Shown here one piece after another: positions 38,717 to 47,044 of a stretch of DNA of 58,484 nucleotides. Positions within the stretch are counted from its first letter, which is position 1; the number at the start of each line of letters is the position of its first letter. The position numbers and the translations under genes are program-made. The stretch covers positions 1-58,484 of the forward strand of contig NZ_JYJG01000119.1 in NCBI RefSeq assembly GCF_000955955.1, written 5' to 3'. The notes under the pieces were generated by a model, which did not search any database, had not been told where the DNA came from, and worked only from the letters and a program-made list of their open reading frames with translations. Source of the DNA: Lentzea aerocolonigenes (lineage in GTDB: Bacteria > Actinomycetota > Actinomycetes > Mycobacteriales > Pseudonocardiaceae).

Positions 38717-39004
38717 ATGCGTACGCGGGTAGTCGGGATCGCGGCAGGTGTTGTCAGTTGGGTGGGCCTCGCGCTGGCGGTCGTGCTCGTGGTGCACGTG
38801 GTGCTGACCGTCGGCGGGGCCAACCCCGGCAACCCCATCACCAGCACGATCAAGTCGATCGCCGAGCCCGTCGCGCTGGCCTTCAAGAACCTCTTCGAGC
38901 CAGAGGACGCGAAGTTGCGGACGATCGTGAACTTCGGGCTGGCGGCGTTGTTCTGGCTTGCCGTTCGAGCGATCGTCCTCAAGCTCGTGAGGCGCCTCAA
39001 CTAG
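38717..39004 (+). CDS. Small membrane protein (copy 2)
   Basis: 95 aa, same plan as the preceding gene: two hydrophobic helices around a conserved amphipathic SIAEPVALAFKNLFEPED and the second helix NFGLAALFWLAVRAI. TAGATT lies eight bases before the ATG, so it may be leaderless. No known function; conservation between the two copies of the EP(V/L)AL block suggests a real protein family. Confidence 0.7.
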   Translation: MRTRVVGIAAGVVSWVGLALAVVLVVHVVLTVGGANPGNPITSTIKSIAEPVALAFKNLFEPEDAKLRTIVNFGLAALFWLAVRAIVLKLVRRLN

Positions 39005-39014
39005 GTTCGACGCC

Positions 39015-39515
39015 ATGGCGCGCGACGACTTCTGCAGCAACTGCGGCACTGCCTACGCGGACACGTCCACGTACCCGCGTGAGTGCTCCAACTGCGGGCA
39101 CATGGTGTGGGCGAACCCGGTACCCGTGGTGGTGTTGCTGGTGCCGGTCAAGGACGGGGCGCGGACCGGGTTGCTGACCGTGCGCAGGGCGATTCCGCCG
39201 GTCGGGCAGCTGGCGTTCGTCAGCGGGTTCATGGAGCGCGGGGAGTCCTGGCAGCAAGGGGCGGCTCGTGAGCTCGAGGAAGAGGCCGGGGTGAGCGTCA
39301 ACCCCGATGACCTGCGGCCGTTGCACTTCGTGTCCACGCCGGACGGGGCGACGGTGTTGCTGTTCGCGACGGCGCCCGCGATCAACGCCGAGGACATGCC
39401 GCCGTTCGTGCCCAACGAGGAGGCGTCCGAGCGGCGGGTGATCTTCGAGTGCGAGCCGTTGGCGTTTCCGCTGCACAACGAGATCGCGAGCAAGTACTTC
39501 TCAACCGAACAGTGA
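39015..39515 (+). CDS. NUDIX hydrolase with N-terminal zinc ribbon
   Basis: 166 aa. CSNCGTAYADTSTYPRECSNC forms a Cys4 zinc ribbon (residues 7-27 region), followed by the Nudix domain with the box GFMERGESWQQGAARELEEEAGV (Gx5Ex7REUxEExGU pattern complete). Resembles NudC-like or zinc-ribbon Nudix enzymes that hydrolyse nucleoside diphosphate derivatives. TAGGTT, overlapping the upstream stop, is seven bases before the ATG (leaderless type). Ends with a 15-bp overlap with the convergent nitroreductase gene. Confidence 0.9.
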   Translation: MARDDFCSNCGTAYADTSTYPRECSNCGHMVWANPVPVVVLLVPVKDGARTGLLTVRRAIPPVGQLAFVSGFMERGESWQQGAARELEEEAGVSVNPDDLRPLHFVSTPDGATVLLFATAPAINAEDMPPFVPNEEASERRVIFECEPLAFPLHNEIASKYFSTEQ

Positions 39516-40061
39516 CTGGCCCCAGGTGCCGGTGAACGCGGTTTCGGACAACGGGTGGCGGCGGCGTTCGCGTTGTTCGCGGGCTTGCAGGTCCTCCGGG
39601 AGGTCCTCCAGGTTGCCGTGGTGCCCCAGGGCCATGACCACCAGCGGGCGGACGTCGGCGGGCATCGCGAAAGCGGAGTGGGCAGCCGCCTTGTCGAAGC
39701 CGCCCATCATGTGGGCGACCAGGCCCAGGTCAACGGCTTGCAGAGCGATGTTCTCCATGGCCAGGCCCAGGCCGAACTCGATGTTCGGCAGGTCGCCGCG
39801 GTCGTCCTGGGTGATCACGCAACCGATCAGCAGGACCGAGGCGCGGTGAGCCCAGGTCTTGTTGCCGGGGCGGAGGGTTTCGTAGATCGCGGCGAACGTC
39901 GGGGTGCCGCGCTTGCCGACGACGAAGCGCGCCGGCTGGCTGTTGCCGTGGGACGGGGCCCAGCGGGCTGCTTCCAGGAGGATGCGCAGCTCGTCGTCGG
40001 AAACCGTGGCGTTGGCGTCGAAAGCGCGAGGGCTCCAGCGCTGGGAGATCAGCTCGTTCAT
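39501..40061 (-). CDS. Nitroreductase family protein
   Basis: 186 aa, FMN-dependent NAD(P)H oxidoreductase. RWSPRAFDANATVSDDELRILLEAARWAPSHGNSQPARFV is the FMN-binding beginning, and GLGLAMENIALQAVDLGL the helix of the dimer interface; MALGHHGNLEDLPE near the end is typical. ATG overlaps the upstream mannosyltransferase stop by one base (TGATG). Confidence 0.93.
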   Translation of the reverse strand: MNELISQRWSPRAFDANATVSDDELRILLEAARWAPSHGNSQPARFVVGKRGTPTFAAIYETLRPGNKTWAHRASVLLIGCVITQDDRGDLPNIEFGLGLAMENIALQAVDLGLVAHMMGGFDKAAAHSAFAMPADVRPLVVMALGHHGNLEDLPEDLQAREQRERRRHPLSETAFTGTWGQSLFG

Positions 40062-41284
40062 CAGATCGCATACTGCCAAACGGCCAGGGAGTAGGCACCG
40101 AACCAGGCGCTGAACAGCACTGCCAGACCCAGGACGGTCAGGACGGTGGACAGCCGGCGGCGGGCCAGGACCAGGGCCAGCGGGACGAGGAGGGTGAAGG
40201 CCGGCAGGAGCAGGCGGGCCTTCGAGTTCATCAGGCCGTTGGAACCGATGTCCATGACGATGACGCCGATGGCGTAGACGATCAGCGGCCATTCGAGTCG
40301 GCGCTGGAAGGCGTAGAAGACCAGCACGATGGCGAGGACCAGCAGCCAGACCGTGCCGGTTTCGAGTTCGGAGCGCGGGTTGCCGAGGTGCTCGAGGGCG
40401 AACTTCCACGTTGCCGATCCGCCGTCGAACTTGGAGCCCCAGCCGCGTTGCTGCACACCGAACCAGCCCGCCAGGTCACGGGTGCGGATGGCGACCCAGG
40501 CGAGGTAGCCGAGCAGGCCCAGAGGTGCGGCGAGGGCGCCCACCCAGGCTCGCCAGTCGCGTTTGTCGGCGATCACCGCGACGACGGCGGCCAGGACGAC
40601 GGCTGCGATCAGGGCGCCCGCGGTGGGGCGGACCAGACCGGCGGCGGCGCAGGAGACGCCCGCGAGGATCCAGCGCTTCTTGACCACGCCCACGAGGGCC
40701 CAGACGGCGAACGCGCAGAACGTGGCCTCGGAGTAGGTCATCGACAGGACGACTGCCATCGGTGAGGCCGCGAAGAGCGTGACCAGGATCAGGCCGGACG
40801 GGACGGAGCCACCGCGCACGGCCCGGCCGAGGACGAACAGGCCGTACGCGCAGAACAGGCCGCTGATCAGGCTGACGGCGAAGGCGGCGCCCTCGACGGT
40901 CACTCCCGGGAGGCTGTCGACCCACCTGACCAGGGCGGGGTAGCCGGGGAAGAACGCGAGAGGTGTTTCGGCGCTGCGCCTGCCTGCGGCGTCGGTGAGG
41001 CGACCCGGGACGTCGTTGTAGCCACCGGCGGCGATGCCGAGGAACCACTCGCCGTCCCAGGTCTTGAGTTCGCCGAGCGCGGTGTTGGTCGTGCCGTGGA
41101 GCTTGTTCTGGTACTCGACGACCAGCTGCAGGACGTAGAGACCCACCTGGCGGACGAACAGGTAGATCAAGCCCGGCGCCGACCAGACCACCGCGGGGTG
41201 TTTGAGCGCCTCGGCCAACCGTGAGCGCGCACTGCTCTTATGCACGGCTGCTGGGGCCTCCACGCGACGGGCGGTCGACGACAC
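40061..41284 (-). CDS. PIG-V-like mannosyltransferase (GT-C fold membrane protein)
   Basis: About 407 aa, eight or more hydrophobic segments. The first extracytoplasmic loop holds the acidic [15 protein letters not shown], and [17 protein letters not shown] follows, the pattern of PIG-V/GPI-mannosyltransferase-2-like GT-C enzymes that use polyprenyl-phosphate mannose. Acceptor unknown; cell-wall or glycoprotein mannosylation is inference. GTG chosen since TACTCT lies six bases upstream (leaderless type); a GTG 14 codons further upstream is open, a later one is possible. Confidence 0.8.
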   Translation of the reverse strand: MSSTARRVEAPAAVHKSSARSRLAEALKHPAVVWSAPGLIYLFVRQVGLYVLQLVVEYQNKLHGTTNTALGELKTWDGEWFLGIAAGGYNDVPGRLTDAAGRRSAETPLAFFPGYPALVRWVDSLPGVTVEGAAFAVSLISGLFCAYGLFVLGRAVRGGSVPSGLILVTLFAASPMAVVLSMTYSEATFCAFAVWALVGVVKKRWILAGVSCAAAGLVRPTAGALIAAVVLAAVVAVIADKRDWRAWVGALAAPLGLLGYLAWVAIRTRDLAGWFGVQQRGWGSKFDGGSATWKFALEHLGNPRSELETGTVWLLVLAIVLVFYAFQRRLEWPLIVYAIGVIVMDIGSNGLMNSKARLLLPAFTLLVPLALVLARRRLSTVLTVLGLAVLFSAWFGAYSLAVWQYAI

Positions 41285-41290
41285 CCGGAC

Positions 41291-41296
41291 AGAGTA
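41291..41296 (-). promoter_or_regulatory. -10 element of the mannosyltransferase gene
   Basis: TACTCT followed by GTCCGG and GTG; identical TACTCTGTCCG to the leuA leader promoter. Confidence 0.4.
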
Positions 41297-41388
41297 GTCA
41301 CGCGCGTCACGGCTCCAGAGTCTCACCAGGTGGTCCGGGTAGGCTGCCTACGACGTGGGGTTTTAGTCGCGCGAAGGAGGTCAGGTCG

Positions 41389-42654
41389 GTGGCGCTCGTC
41401 GTCCAGAAGTACGGCGGTTCATCGGTTGAGAGTGCCGAGCGGATCAAACGCGTGGCCGAGCGCATCGTCGCGACCAAGAAGGCGGGGAACGACGTCGTTG
41501 TCGTCGTGTCCGCCATGGGTGACTCGACGGATGAGCTGCTCGACCTCGCCCGCCAGGTGTCGCCGGTGCCGCCGGCGCGTGAGCTCGACATGCTGCTCAC
41601 CTCTGGTGAGCGGATCTCGATGTCGCTGCTCGCCATGGCGATCCACTCGCTCGGTGCCGAGGCCCGCTCCTACACGGGTTCGCAGGCAGGCGTGATCACG
41701 ACCTCGGCGCACGGCAAAGCGCGCATCATCGACGTGACGCCGAGCCGCATCCAGGACGCGACGTCCGAGGGGGCCATCGCGATCGTCGCGGGCTTCCAGG
41801 GCGTCTCCCAGGGCTCGAACGAGATCACCACGCTCGGCCGCGGCGGCAGCGACACCACCGCGGTGGCGCTCGCGGCGGCGACCAAGGCCGACGTGTGCGA
41901 GATCTACACCGACGTGGACGGCGTCTACACCGCCGACCCTCGCATCGTGCCGAACGCGAGGAAGCTCGACCGGATCTCCTACGAGGAAATGCTCGAAATG
42001 GCCGCGTGTGGCGCCAAGGTGCTGATGCTCCGCTGCGTGGAGTACGCCCGCCGCTACAACGTGCCCGTGCACGTCCGCTCTTCGTTCAGCAACAAGACCG
42101 GAACCATCGTGTCCGGTTCAGTGGAGGACCTTCACGTGGAACAGGCGATGATCACCGGCGTCGCGCACGACCGGTCTGAAGCCAAGATCACCGTTACCGC
42201 CGTGCCCGACCACCCCGGCATCGCTGCCAAGATCTTCCGGGTCGTGGCGCAGGCCGAGCTCGACATCGACATGGTCGTGCAGAACGTCTCGCAGGCCGCG
42301 TCCGGCCGCACGGACATCACGTTCACGCTGGCCAAGGTCGACGGCCCGCGCGCGGTGGCCGCGCTGGAGAAGGCCCGCGGCGAGATCGGGTTCGACCAGG
42401 TCCTCTACGACGAGCACGTCGGCAAGGTGTCGCTGATCGGCGCGGGCATGCGCTCGCACCCCGGCGTCACGGCGACGTTCTGCGAGGCGCTGGCCACGGC
42501 CGGCGTCAACATCGACATCATCTCCACCTCGGAGATCCGCATCTCGGTCATCTGCCGCGACACCCAGCTCGACGACGCCGTCCGTGCCCTGCACGACGCG
42601 TTCGAGCTCGGTGGCGACGAAGAGGCCGTCGTCTACGCAGGGACTGGCCGATGA
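41389..42654 (+). CDS. lysC: Aspartate kinase
   Basis: 421 aa; phosphorylates aspartate, first step toward lysine, threonine, methionine and diaminopimelate. KYGGSSV (7-13) and the nucleotide site ([22 protein letters not shown]) form the kinase domain; two ACT domains follow. GTG after GAAGGAGG gives the conserved ALVVQKYGG start; the frame is open further upstream without similarity. Stop overlaps asd by four bases. Like in corynebacteria, an internal start for the beta subunit is visible. Confidence 0.96.
   Translation: MALVVQKYGGSSVESAERIKRVAERIVATKKAGNDVVVVVSAMGDSTDELLDLARQVSPVPPARELDMLLTSGERISMSLLAMAIHSLGAEARSYTGSQAGVITTSAHGKARIIDVTPSRIQDATSEGAIAIVAGFQGVSQGSNEITTLGRGGSDTTAVALAAATKADVCEIYTDVDGVYTADPRIVPNARKLDRISYEEMLEMAACGAKVLMLRCVEYARRYNVPVHVRSSFSNKTGTIVSGSVEDLHVEQAMITGVAHDRSEAKITVTAVPDHPGIAAKIFRVVAQAELDIDMVVQNVSQAASGRTDITFTLAKVDGPRAVAALEKARGEIGFDQVLYDEHVGKVSLIGAGMRSHPGVTATFCEALATAGVNIDIISTSEIRISVICRDTQLDDAVRALHDAFELGGDEEAVVYAGTGR
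42136..42654 (+). CDS. Aspartate kinase beta subunit (internal in-frame start)
   Basis: Within lysC, GGAGG (42123-42127) stands eight bases before GTG, and the frame begins [20 protein letters not shown], matching the beta-subunit start known in Corynebacterium. 172 aa covering the ACT domains that bind lysine/threonine. Inference by family; no experimental evidence here. Confidence 0.55.
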   Translation: MEQAMITGVAHDRSEAKITVTAVPDHPGIAAKIFRVVAQAELDIDMVVQNVSQAASGRTDITFTLAKVDGPRAVAALEKARGEIGFDQVLYDEHVGKVSLIGAGMRSHPGVTATFCEALATAGVNIDIISTSEIRISVICRDTQLDDAVRALHDAFELGGDEEAVVYAGTGR

Positions 42655-43715
42655 CCGCGCCCGTACTCGCGCTCGTCGGCGCGACCGGTGCCGTGGGCAC
42701 CGTGATGATCGACATCATGAACACCCGCTCTGACTTCCCGTGGGGCGAGGTCCGGCTGATCGCGTCCGCGCGCTCGGCGGGCAAGAAGATCAGCGTGCGC
42801 GGCCAGGAGCTGACGGTCATCGCGCTCTCGCCGGAAGCGTTCGACGGCGTGGACATCGCGATGTTCGACGTGCCGGACGAGATCTCGGCCGAGTGGGCCC
42901 CGATCGCCGCCGAGCGCGGTGCCATCGCGATCGACAACTCCGGTGCGTTCCGGATGGACTCGGACGTGCCGCTGGTCGTGCCCGAGGTCAACGCGGACCA
43001 GATCGACAACCGCCCGCGCGGCATCATCGCGAACCCGAACTGCACGACGCTGTCGATGATGGCGTCGCTCGGTGCCCTGCACCGCGAGTTCGAGCTGAAG
43101 GAACTGGTCGTGGCCTCGTACCAGGCCGCGTCCGGTGCGGGTCAGTCCGGCATCGACCGCCTCTACGCCGAGATCAGCGCGCTGGCCGGCAAGGAGGCCG
43201 GCGTGCACGCGGGCGACGTGGCCGAGGCGCTGTCCGCGGCCGGTCTGTCCGCTGAGGACTCGCCGTTCCCGGCCCCGCTGGTGCTGAACGTGGTGCCGTG
43301 GGCGGGTTCGCTGAAGGACGACGGCTGGTCGTCCGAGGAGCTGAAGGTCCGCAACGAGGCCCGCAAGATCCTCGGCATCCCGGACCTGAAGGTCTCCGCG
43401 ACCTGCGTCCGCGTCCCGGTGGTCACGACCCACTCGCTGTCCGTCCACGCGACGTTCGCCCGCGAGGTCACGGTCGAGGCCGCGCACAAGATCTTCGAGG
43501 AGCAGCCGACCATCGTGCTCATCGACGACCCGGCGGCCAAGAAGTTCCCGACGCCGGCCGACGTGGTGGGCGGCGACCCGACGTACGTGGGCCGCGTGCG
43601 TCAGGCGCTGGACTTCCCGAACACGCTGGACTTCTTCGTGTGCGGTGACAACCTGCGCAAGGGTGCGGCGCTGAACACCTACGAGGTCGCGGAAGAGCTC
43701 GCGAAGCGTCTGTAG
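42651..43715 (+). CDS. asd: Aspartate-semialdehyde dehydrogenase
   Basis: 354 aa. GATGAVG (10-16) NADP motif, NPNCTT with catalytic Cys131, and the [13 protein letters not shown] region with the active-site His. Converts aspartyl phosphate to the semialdehyde, directly after LysC. ATGA overlap with lysC. Followed by a hairpin. About 10-15 residues longer than typical, without disturbance of motifs. Confidence 0.96.
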   Translation: MTAPVLALVGATGAVGTVMIDIMNTRSDFPWGEVRLIASARSAGKKISVRGQELTVIALSPEAFDGVDIAMFDVPDEISAEWAPIAAERGAIAIDNSGAFRMDSDVPLVVPEVNADQIDNRPRGIIANPNCTTLSMMASLGALHREFELKELVVASYQAASGAGQSGIDRLYAEISALAGKEAGVHAGDVAEALSAAGLSAEDSPFPAPLVLNVVPWAGSLKDDGWSSEELKVRNEARKILGIPDLKVSATCVRVPVVTTHSLSVHATFAREVTVEAAHKIFEEQPTIVLIDDPAAKKFPTPADVVGGDPTYVGRVRQALDFPNTLDFFVCGDNLRKGAALNTYEVAEELAKRL

Positions 43716-43729
43716 ATCCGTCCTTCCAC

Positions 43730-43759
43730 CGCTGCCCGGCCAGGTATGGTCGGGCAGCG
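43730..43759 (+). terminator. Terminator hairpin after asd
   Basis: CGCTGCCCG pairs with CGGGCAGCG, extended by three more pairs to a 12-bp stem with a 6-nt loop. It ends on the base before the next ATG, and its loop overlaps the TATGGT hexamer of that gene. Confidence 0.6.
43745..43750 (+). promoter_or_regulatory. -10 element of the ADP-ribosylglycohydrolase-like gene
   Basis: TATGGT fits TANNNT, nine bases before the ATG; no room for a ribosome binding site outside the hairpin, so leaderless translation is likely. Confidence 0.4.
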
Positions 43760-44305
43760 ATGGGGGAGATCGAATGGATTCGGCCGCCTCGACTCAGTCA
43801 GGTCGTGGCCGCCTATCAAGGGTTTGCACAAGGCGCGGGTGTCCGAACAGGACTCGTCGACCAGTTGGTCGCGTGTTCGTCCGACGATCCCGCGAAAGCG
43901 TTGACGGAGTGGCTCGGGCGGTCCTCCGTGCAACCAGACCTGGTGTCACGCCAGAGCGCCCGGTCACCGGGCAAGATCAGCTCGCAGGGGCCCGGCGCGT
44001 TGATCTGGGCGCTGCCTGCTGCCGTGCAACGACTTGAGGCCCATCAGATTCGTGAGCTGGTCGCGCTCACCCACGGTCCCGATTCTCCGGCCGCCGATGC
44101 CGTGATCATGCTGGCCGAACACCTCTTCACGGGCACCGAGCTCGATCCGCCGGATGCCGATCCGTTCACCGCTGCGGGCGCGTTGGTCCAGGCCGTCCGC
44201 GGCGAAGGGCGTGGTGTCGCGCGGGCGATCGCGGGTGCGCTGAGAGGCGGGCCGGAGCACGAGATCGCGCAGGTCGCCGAAGAGCTGCACCGGAGGTCGT
44301 GGTGA
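43760..44305 (+). CDS. Short ADP-ribosylglycohydrolase-like protein
   Basis: 181 aa. ALIWALPAAVQRLEAHQIREL, then VALTHGPDSPAADAVIMLAEHLF, matches the middle of ADP-ribosylglycohydrolases (the LTHG...AA..LA helix pair), but the metal-binding TDD and GGDxD motifs are absent. It is therefore either a decayed copy of the enzyme encoded next or a non-catalytic partner. Its stop overlaps the next GTG (GTGA). The family assignment is moderate. Confidence 0.55.
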   Translation: MGEIEWIRPPRLSQVVAAYQGFAQGAGVRTGLVDQLVACSSDDPAKALTEWLGRSSVQPDLVSRQSARSPGKISSQGPGALIWALPAAVQRLEAHQIRELVALTHGPDSPAADAVIMLAEHLFTGTELDPPDADPFTAAGALVQAVRGEGRGVARAIAGALRGGPEHEIAQVAEELHRRSW

Positions 44306-46302
44306 ACCGGGACGAAGCGATCTCCCGAGCCGGGCGGTGGGTCGCCGAGCACCGCGGCGGAGAGTTCCGCGTTGACGAGAACAGCGTGTTCCAGACACGG
44401 GACGGCTGGACCGTCGGGTACGCCGTGCCCAGCGAGGACGGCCGGGTGCGCGGCGGCGGCAAGTGGCCGAAGACCGGGGTCGAGGTGCACGTGCTGGGCA
44501 CGTTCACGGAGATCGACGACGGCAACGTCGTGGACCGGCCGTGGGAGGCCGTGTTCGACCCGGAGTTCGTCTGGATGTCCGGCATGCGCACCGACCCGTA
44601 CTTCACCGCGGTCGCGGGCTGGCGGTCGAAGGCGAACGGCGATTTCCACCCCAACCCGGCGCACGTGCCGGGACCGGTCGCGTCGGGCGAACCGTGGCCG
44701 ACGACGCCGATGGAGCGCCTCCTCGGCTACCTCCAACGCGGCTGGTACGACCGGGCCGGTCTGGCGCACAACGGCGTGCACGGCGAGGTGCTGATCGCGG
44801 GCGACGCGTCGCTCGACCGGTTCGACTACCCGGAGACGCTCGAGGTCCACACGACGTCCGAGCTGCTGCCGGAAGGCACCACCCGCTGGTACCGGGTCGC
44901 GCTCACCACGATCCTCTCCAGGATCTACGGCTCGAAGTTCCAGGGCACGAGGCCCGTGAAGCTGCACATCAACCCCGGCCTGCGGTACGACACGGTGTTG
45001 CCGTTGAGCGCGTTCTCCGACGAGGCCTCGCAACACATGCGGATGTGCGGGTGCTACGAGCACGACAGGTGGGGAAGCGAGGTCGGTCCCTGGATCGCCC
45101 CCGCCGACCTGGCCGTGCTGGGGCGGATCATGCGCGCCGCACCCGTCGACGCGGTGCCGGCGGTCGCCACGAAGTTCTCGTTCACCCTCGCCCAGGACGC
45201 GCACGGCCGCTTCTTCCTCATCAAGGACGACACCGTGGACACGGGCCGCCTGCGCGGCTGCCTGATCGGCGGGGCGATCGGCGACGCGTTGGGCGCGAAC
45301 ACCGAGAACCTGCCGATGGAGGTCGTCTACGAACGGCACGGCCCGGACGGCATCACCGACCTGCCAGAAGATCCGGCCGTCACCGACGACATGCAGATGA
45401 CGCTGTTCACGTTCGAAGCGGTGATCAGGGCGCACGTGCGCAGGAGGATCACCGGCAACGCGGGCTTCACCGAGGTCGTGCAGCACGCTTACCAGCGTTG
45501 GCTGCACACCCAGAAGACGCCGTGGGAGAAGGCCCGCGGTCCACTGTCCACTTTGGATGAACCGGACGGCTGGCTGATCGGTCACGGTGACCTGTTCCGC
45601 ATGCGGGCGCCCGGTCTCACCGTCACTTCGGCGTTGCAGCAGTACGGCCGAACCGGCGTGATGGCCACGAGCGAGAACCCGGCCAACGACTCCAAGGGCT
45701 GCGGCGGTGCCATGCGCGTCGCCCCGATCGCCTGCTACGCGGAAGACGCTCTGGAAGCCTTCTCGTTGGCGAAGTGCGCAGCCGAGCTCACCCACGGCCA
45801 CCCGAGCGGCTACCTGTCCGCGGGCTTCTTCGCCGTGCTCGTCCACGAAGCGTTGCAGGGCAACGGTTTGCTCGAAGGTGTCGACTCCGCGATGAAGGAG
45901 ATCGTCCGGTACGAGCACCACGAGGAGGTCGTCGCCGCCGTTGAACACGCCATCGAGCTGGCTGCTCTGGGCGAACCGAGCGTGGCCCGCGTCGAGGAAC
46001 TGGGGCGTGGGGGCGTCGGCGAGACGGCACTGGCGATCGCGCTGTACTCGGCGTTAGTGACGGACGACCCCAACGAGGCGTTGCTGATCTCGGTCAACCA
46101 CGGTGGCGACAACGACTCGACGGCGTCCATGTGCGGCAACCTCGTCGGCGCGCTGCACGGTGTCGACAAGATCCGTCCGGACTGGGTCGAGCGGGTCCAG
46201 TTCCGCGAGGTCGTCGACGAGATGGTGGCGGACTGGGCGAAGGAGACCGGCTCGAACCCGCCGATGGCACAGGAGTGGTTCACCCGCTACCCGCCCTCCT
46301 AG
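44302..46302 (+). CDS. Imm35-like domain fused to ADP-ribosylglycohydrolase
   Basis: 666 aa. The N-terminal 45 residues (DEAISRAGRWVAEHRGGEFRV, DGWTVGYAVP) look like the Imm35/YrhB immunity fold. A middle block (about 90-310; PTTPMERLLGYLQRGWYDRAGL, RPVKLHINPGLRYDTVLPL) is not recognised. From residue 316 an ADP-ribosylglycohydrolase follows: GCLIGGAIGDALGA, TDDMQMT (361-367), SKGCGGAMRVAP and GGDNDS (601-606), with Ser where Thr is usual. It should remove ADP-ribose from a target; a protective role against an ADP-ribosylating toxin is inference. GTG is chosen by CGGAGG five bases upstream. Confidence 0.8.
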   Translation: MNRDEAISRAGRWVAEHRGGEFRVDENSVFQTRDGWTVGYAVPSEDGRVRGGGKWPKTGVEVHVLGTFTEIDDGNVVDRPWEAVFDPEFVWMSGMRTDPYFTAVAGWRSKANGDFHPNPAHVPGPVASGEPWPTTPMERLLGYLQRGWYDRAGLAHNGVHGEVLIAGDASLDRFDYPETLEVHTTSELLPEGTTRWYRVALTTILSRIYGSKFQGTRPVKLHINPGLRYDTVLPLSAFSDEASQHMRMCGCYEHDRWGSEVGPWIAPADLAVLGRIMRAAPVDAVPAVATKFSFTLAQDAHGRFFLIKDDTVDTGRLRGCLIGGAIGDALGANTENLPMEVVYERHGPDGITDLPEDPAVTDDMQMTLFTFEAVIRAHVRRRITGNAGFTEVVQHAYQRWLHTQKTPWEKARGPLSTLDEPDGWLIGHGDLFRMRAPGLTVTSALQQYGRTGVMATSENPANDSKGCGGAMRVAPIACYAEDALEAFSLAKCAAELTHGHPSGYLSAGFFAVLVHEALQGNGLLEGVDSAMKEIVRYEHHEEVVAAVEHAIELAALGEPSVARVEELGRGGVGETALAIALYSALVTDDPNEALLISVNHGGDNDSTASMCGNLVGALHGVDKIRPDWVERVQFREVVDEMVADWAKETGSNPPMAQEWFTRYPPS

Positions 46303-46312
46303 GCTGAGGTTC

Positions 46313-47044
46313 ATGGCGGAGAGCGACGAGCAGTACGACGCCCTGGGCGCGGTGTACGAGCGGGCCAAGCACATCCCGACCGGGCTGGCCGAGCGTGCCA
46401 CCCTGTTGTCGGCGGTCGGTGACCTGCGCGGGAAGTCCGTGCTGGACGTGGCGTGCGGCACCGGGTTCTACGCGCGGCTCTTCCACGACCTCGGCGCGAC
46501 GAAGGTGGTGGGCGTCGACTCGGCCGGCGAGATGATCGGCTACGCCCGGTACGTCGAGGGCCGCGAACCCCGCGGCATCGGCTACGAGCAGCACGACGCG
46601 ACGACGTTGCCAGTGCTCGGTGAGTTCGACGTCGTGACGGCGGTGTGGCTGCTCGGGTACGCGGACGACGAGGCGGCGCTCGACGCCATGGTCGGCAACC
46701 TCGTCGCGAACCTCGCTCCCGGCGGCCGGCTCGTCGTGCTGGTGCCGAACCCCGAACCGGACTGGGACCTGTACGCGCAGTACGGCCGCTACGGCTACCG
46801 GATCACGCCGACCGGCCCGATGAACCTGAAGCAGCCGGTGGTCGTGCACGTGCTGGGCGACCCGCCGTTCGACTTCGACTCCTTCTACTGGGAGCGCGGC
46901 GCGTTCGAGGGGGCACTGACCCGGGCCGGTCTGCAGGACGTGACGCGGCAGCCGGTCGTGACCCCGGACGACGACGAGTCCTGGGACGCGCTGCGGCGAT
47001 GCCCGAGCTTCGGCGTGTTCACCGCAGTGCGGGACAGCGCATGA
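46313..47044 (+). CDS. Class I SAM-dependent methyltransferase
   Basis: 243 aa. SVLDVACGTGFYARL (42-56) is motif I, VVGVDSAGEMI the acidic SAM-ribose loop, and LAPGGRLVVLVPNPEPDW motif IV/VI. Substrate unknown. TAGGCT lies seven bases before the ATG (leaderless type), 10 bp after the previous stop. The stop overlaps the kinase ATG (ATGA). Confidence 0.9.
   Translation: MAESDEQYDALGAVYERAKHIPTGLAERATLLSAVGDLRGKSVLDVACGTGFYARLFHDLGATKVVGVDSAGEMIGYARYVEGREPRGIGYEQHDATTLPVLGEFDVVTAVWLLGYADDEAALDAMVGNLVANLAPGGRLVVLVPNPEPDWDLYAQYGRYGYRITPTGPMNLKQPVVVHVLGDPPFDFDSFYWERGAFEGALTRAGLQDVTRQPVVTPDDDESWDALRRCPSFGVFTAVRDSA

Noticed and set aside
43774..44037. Alternative frame starting at ATG 43774 with a good GGGGGAG site
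   Set aside because: Arg-rich shadow product without similarity; the frame from 43760 carries the ADP-ribosylglycohydrolase-like block and is coupled to the next gene.
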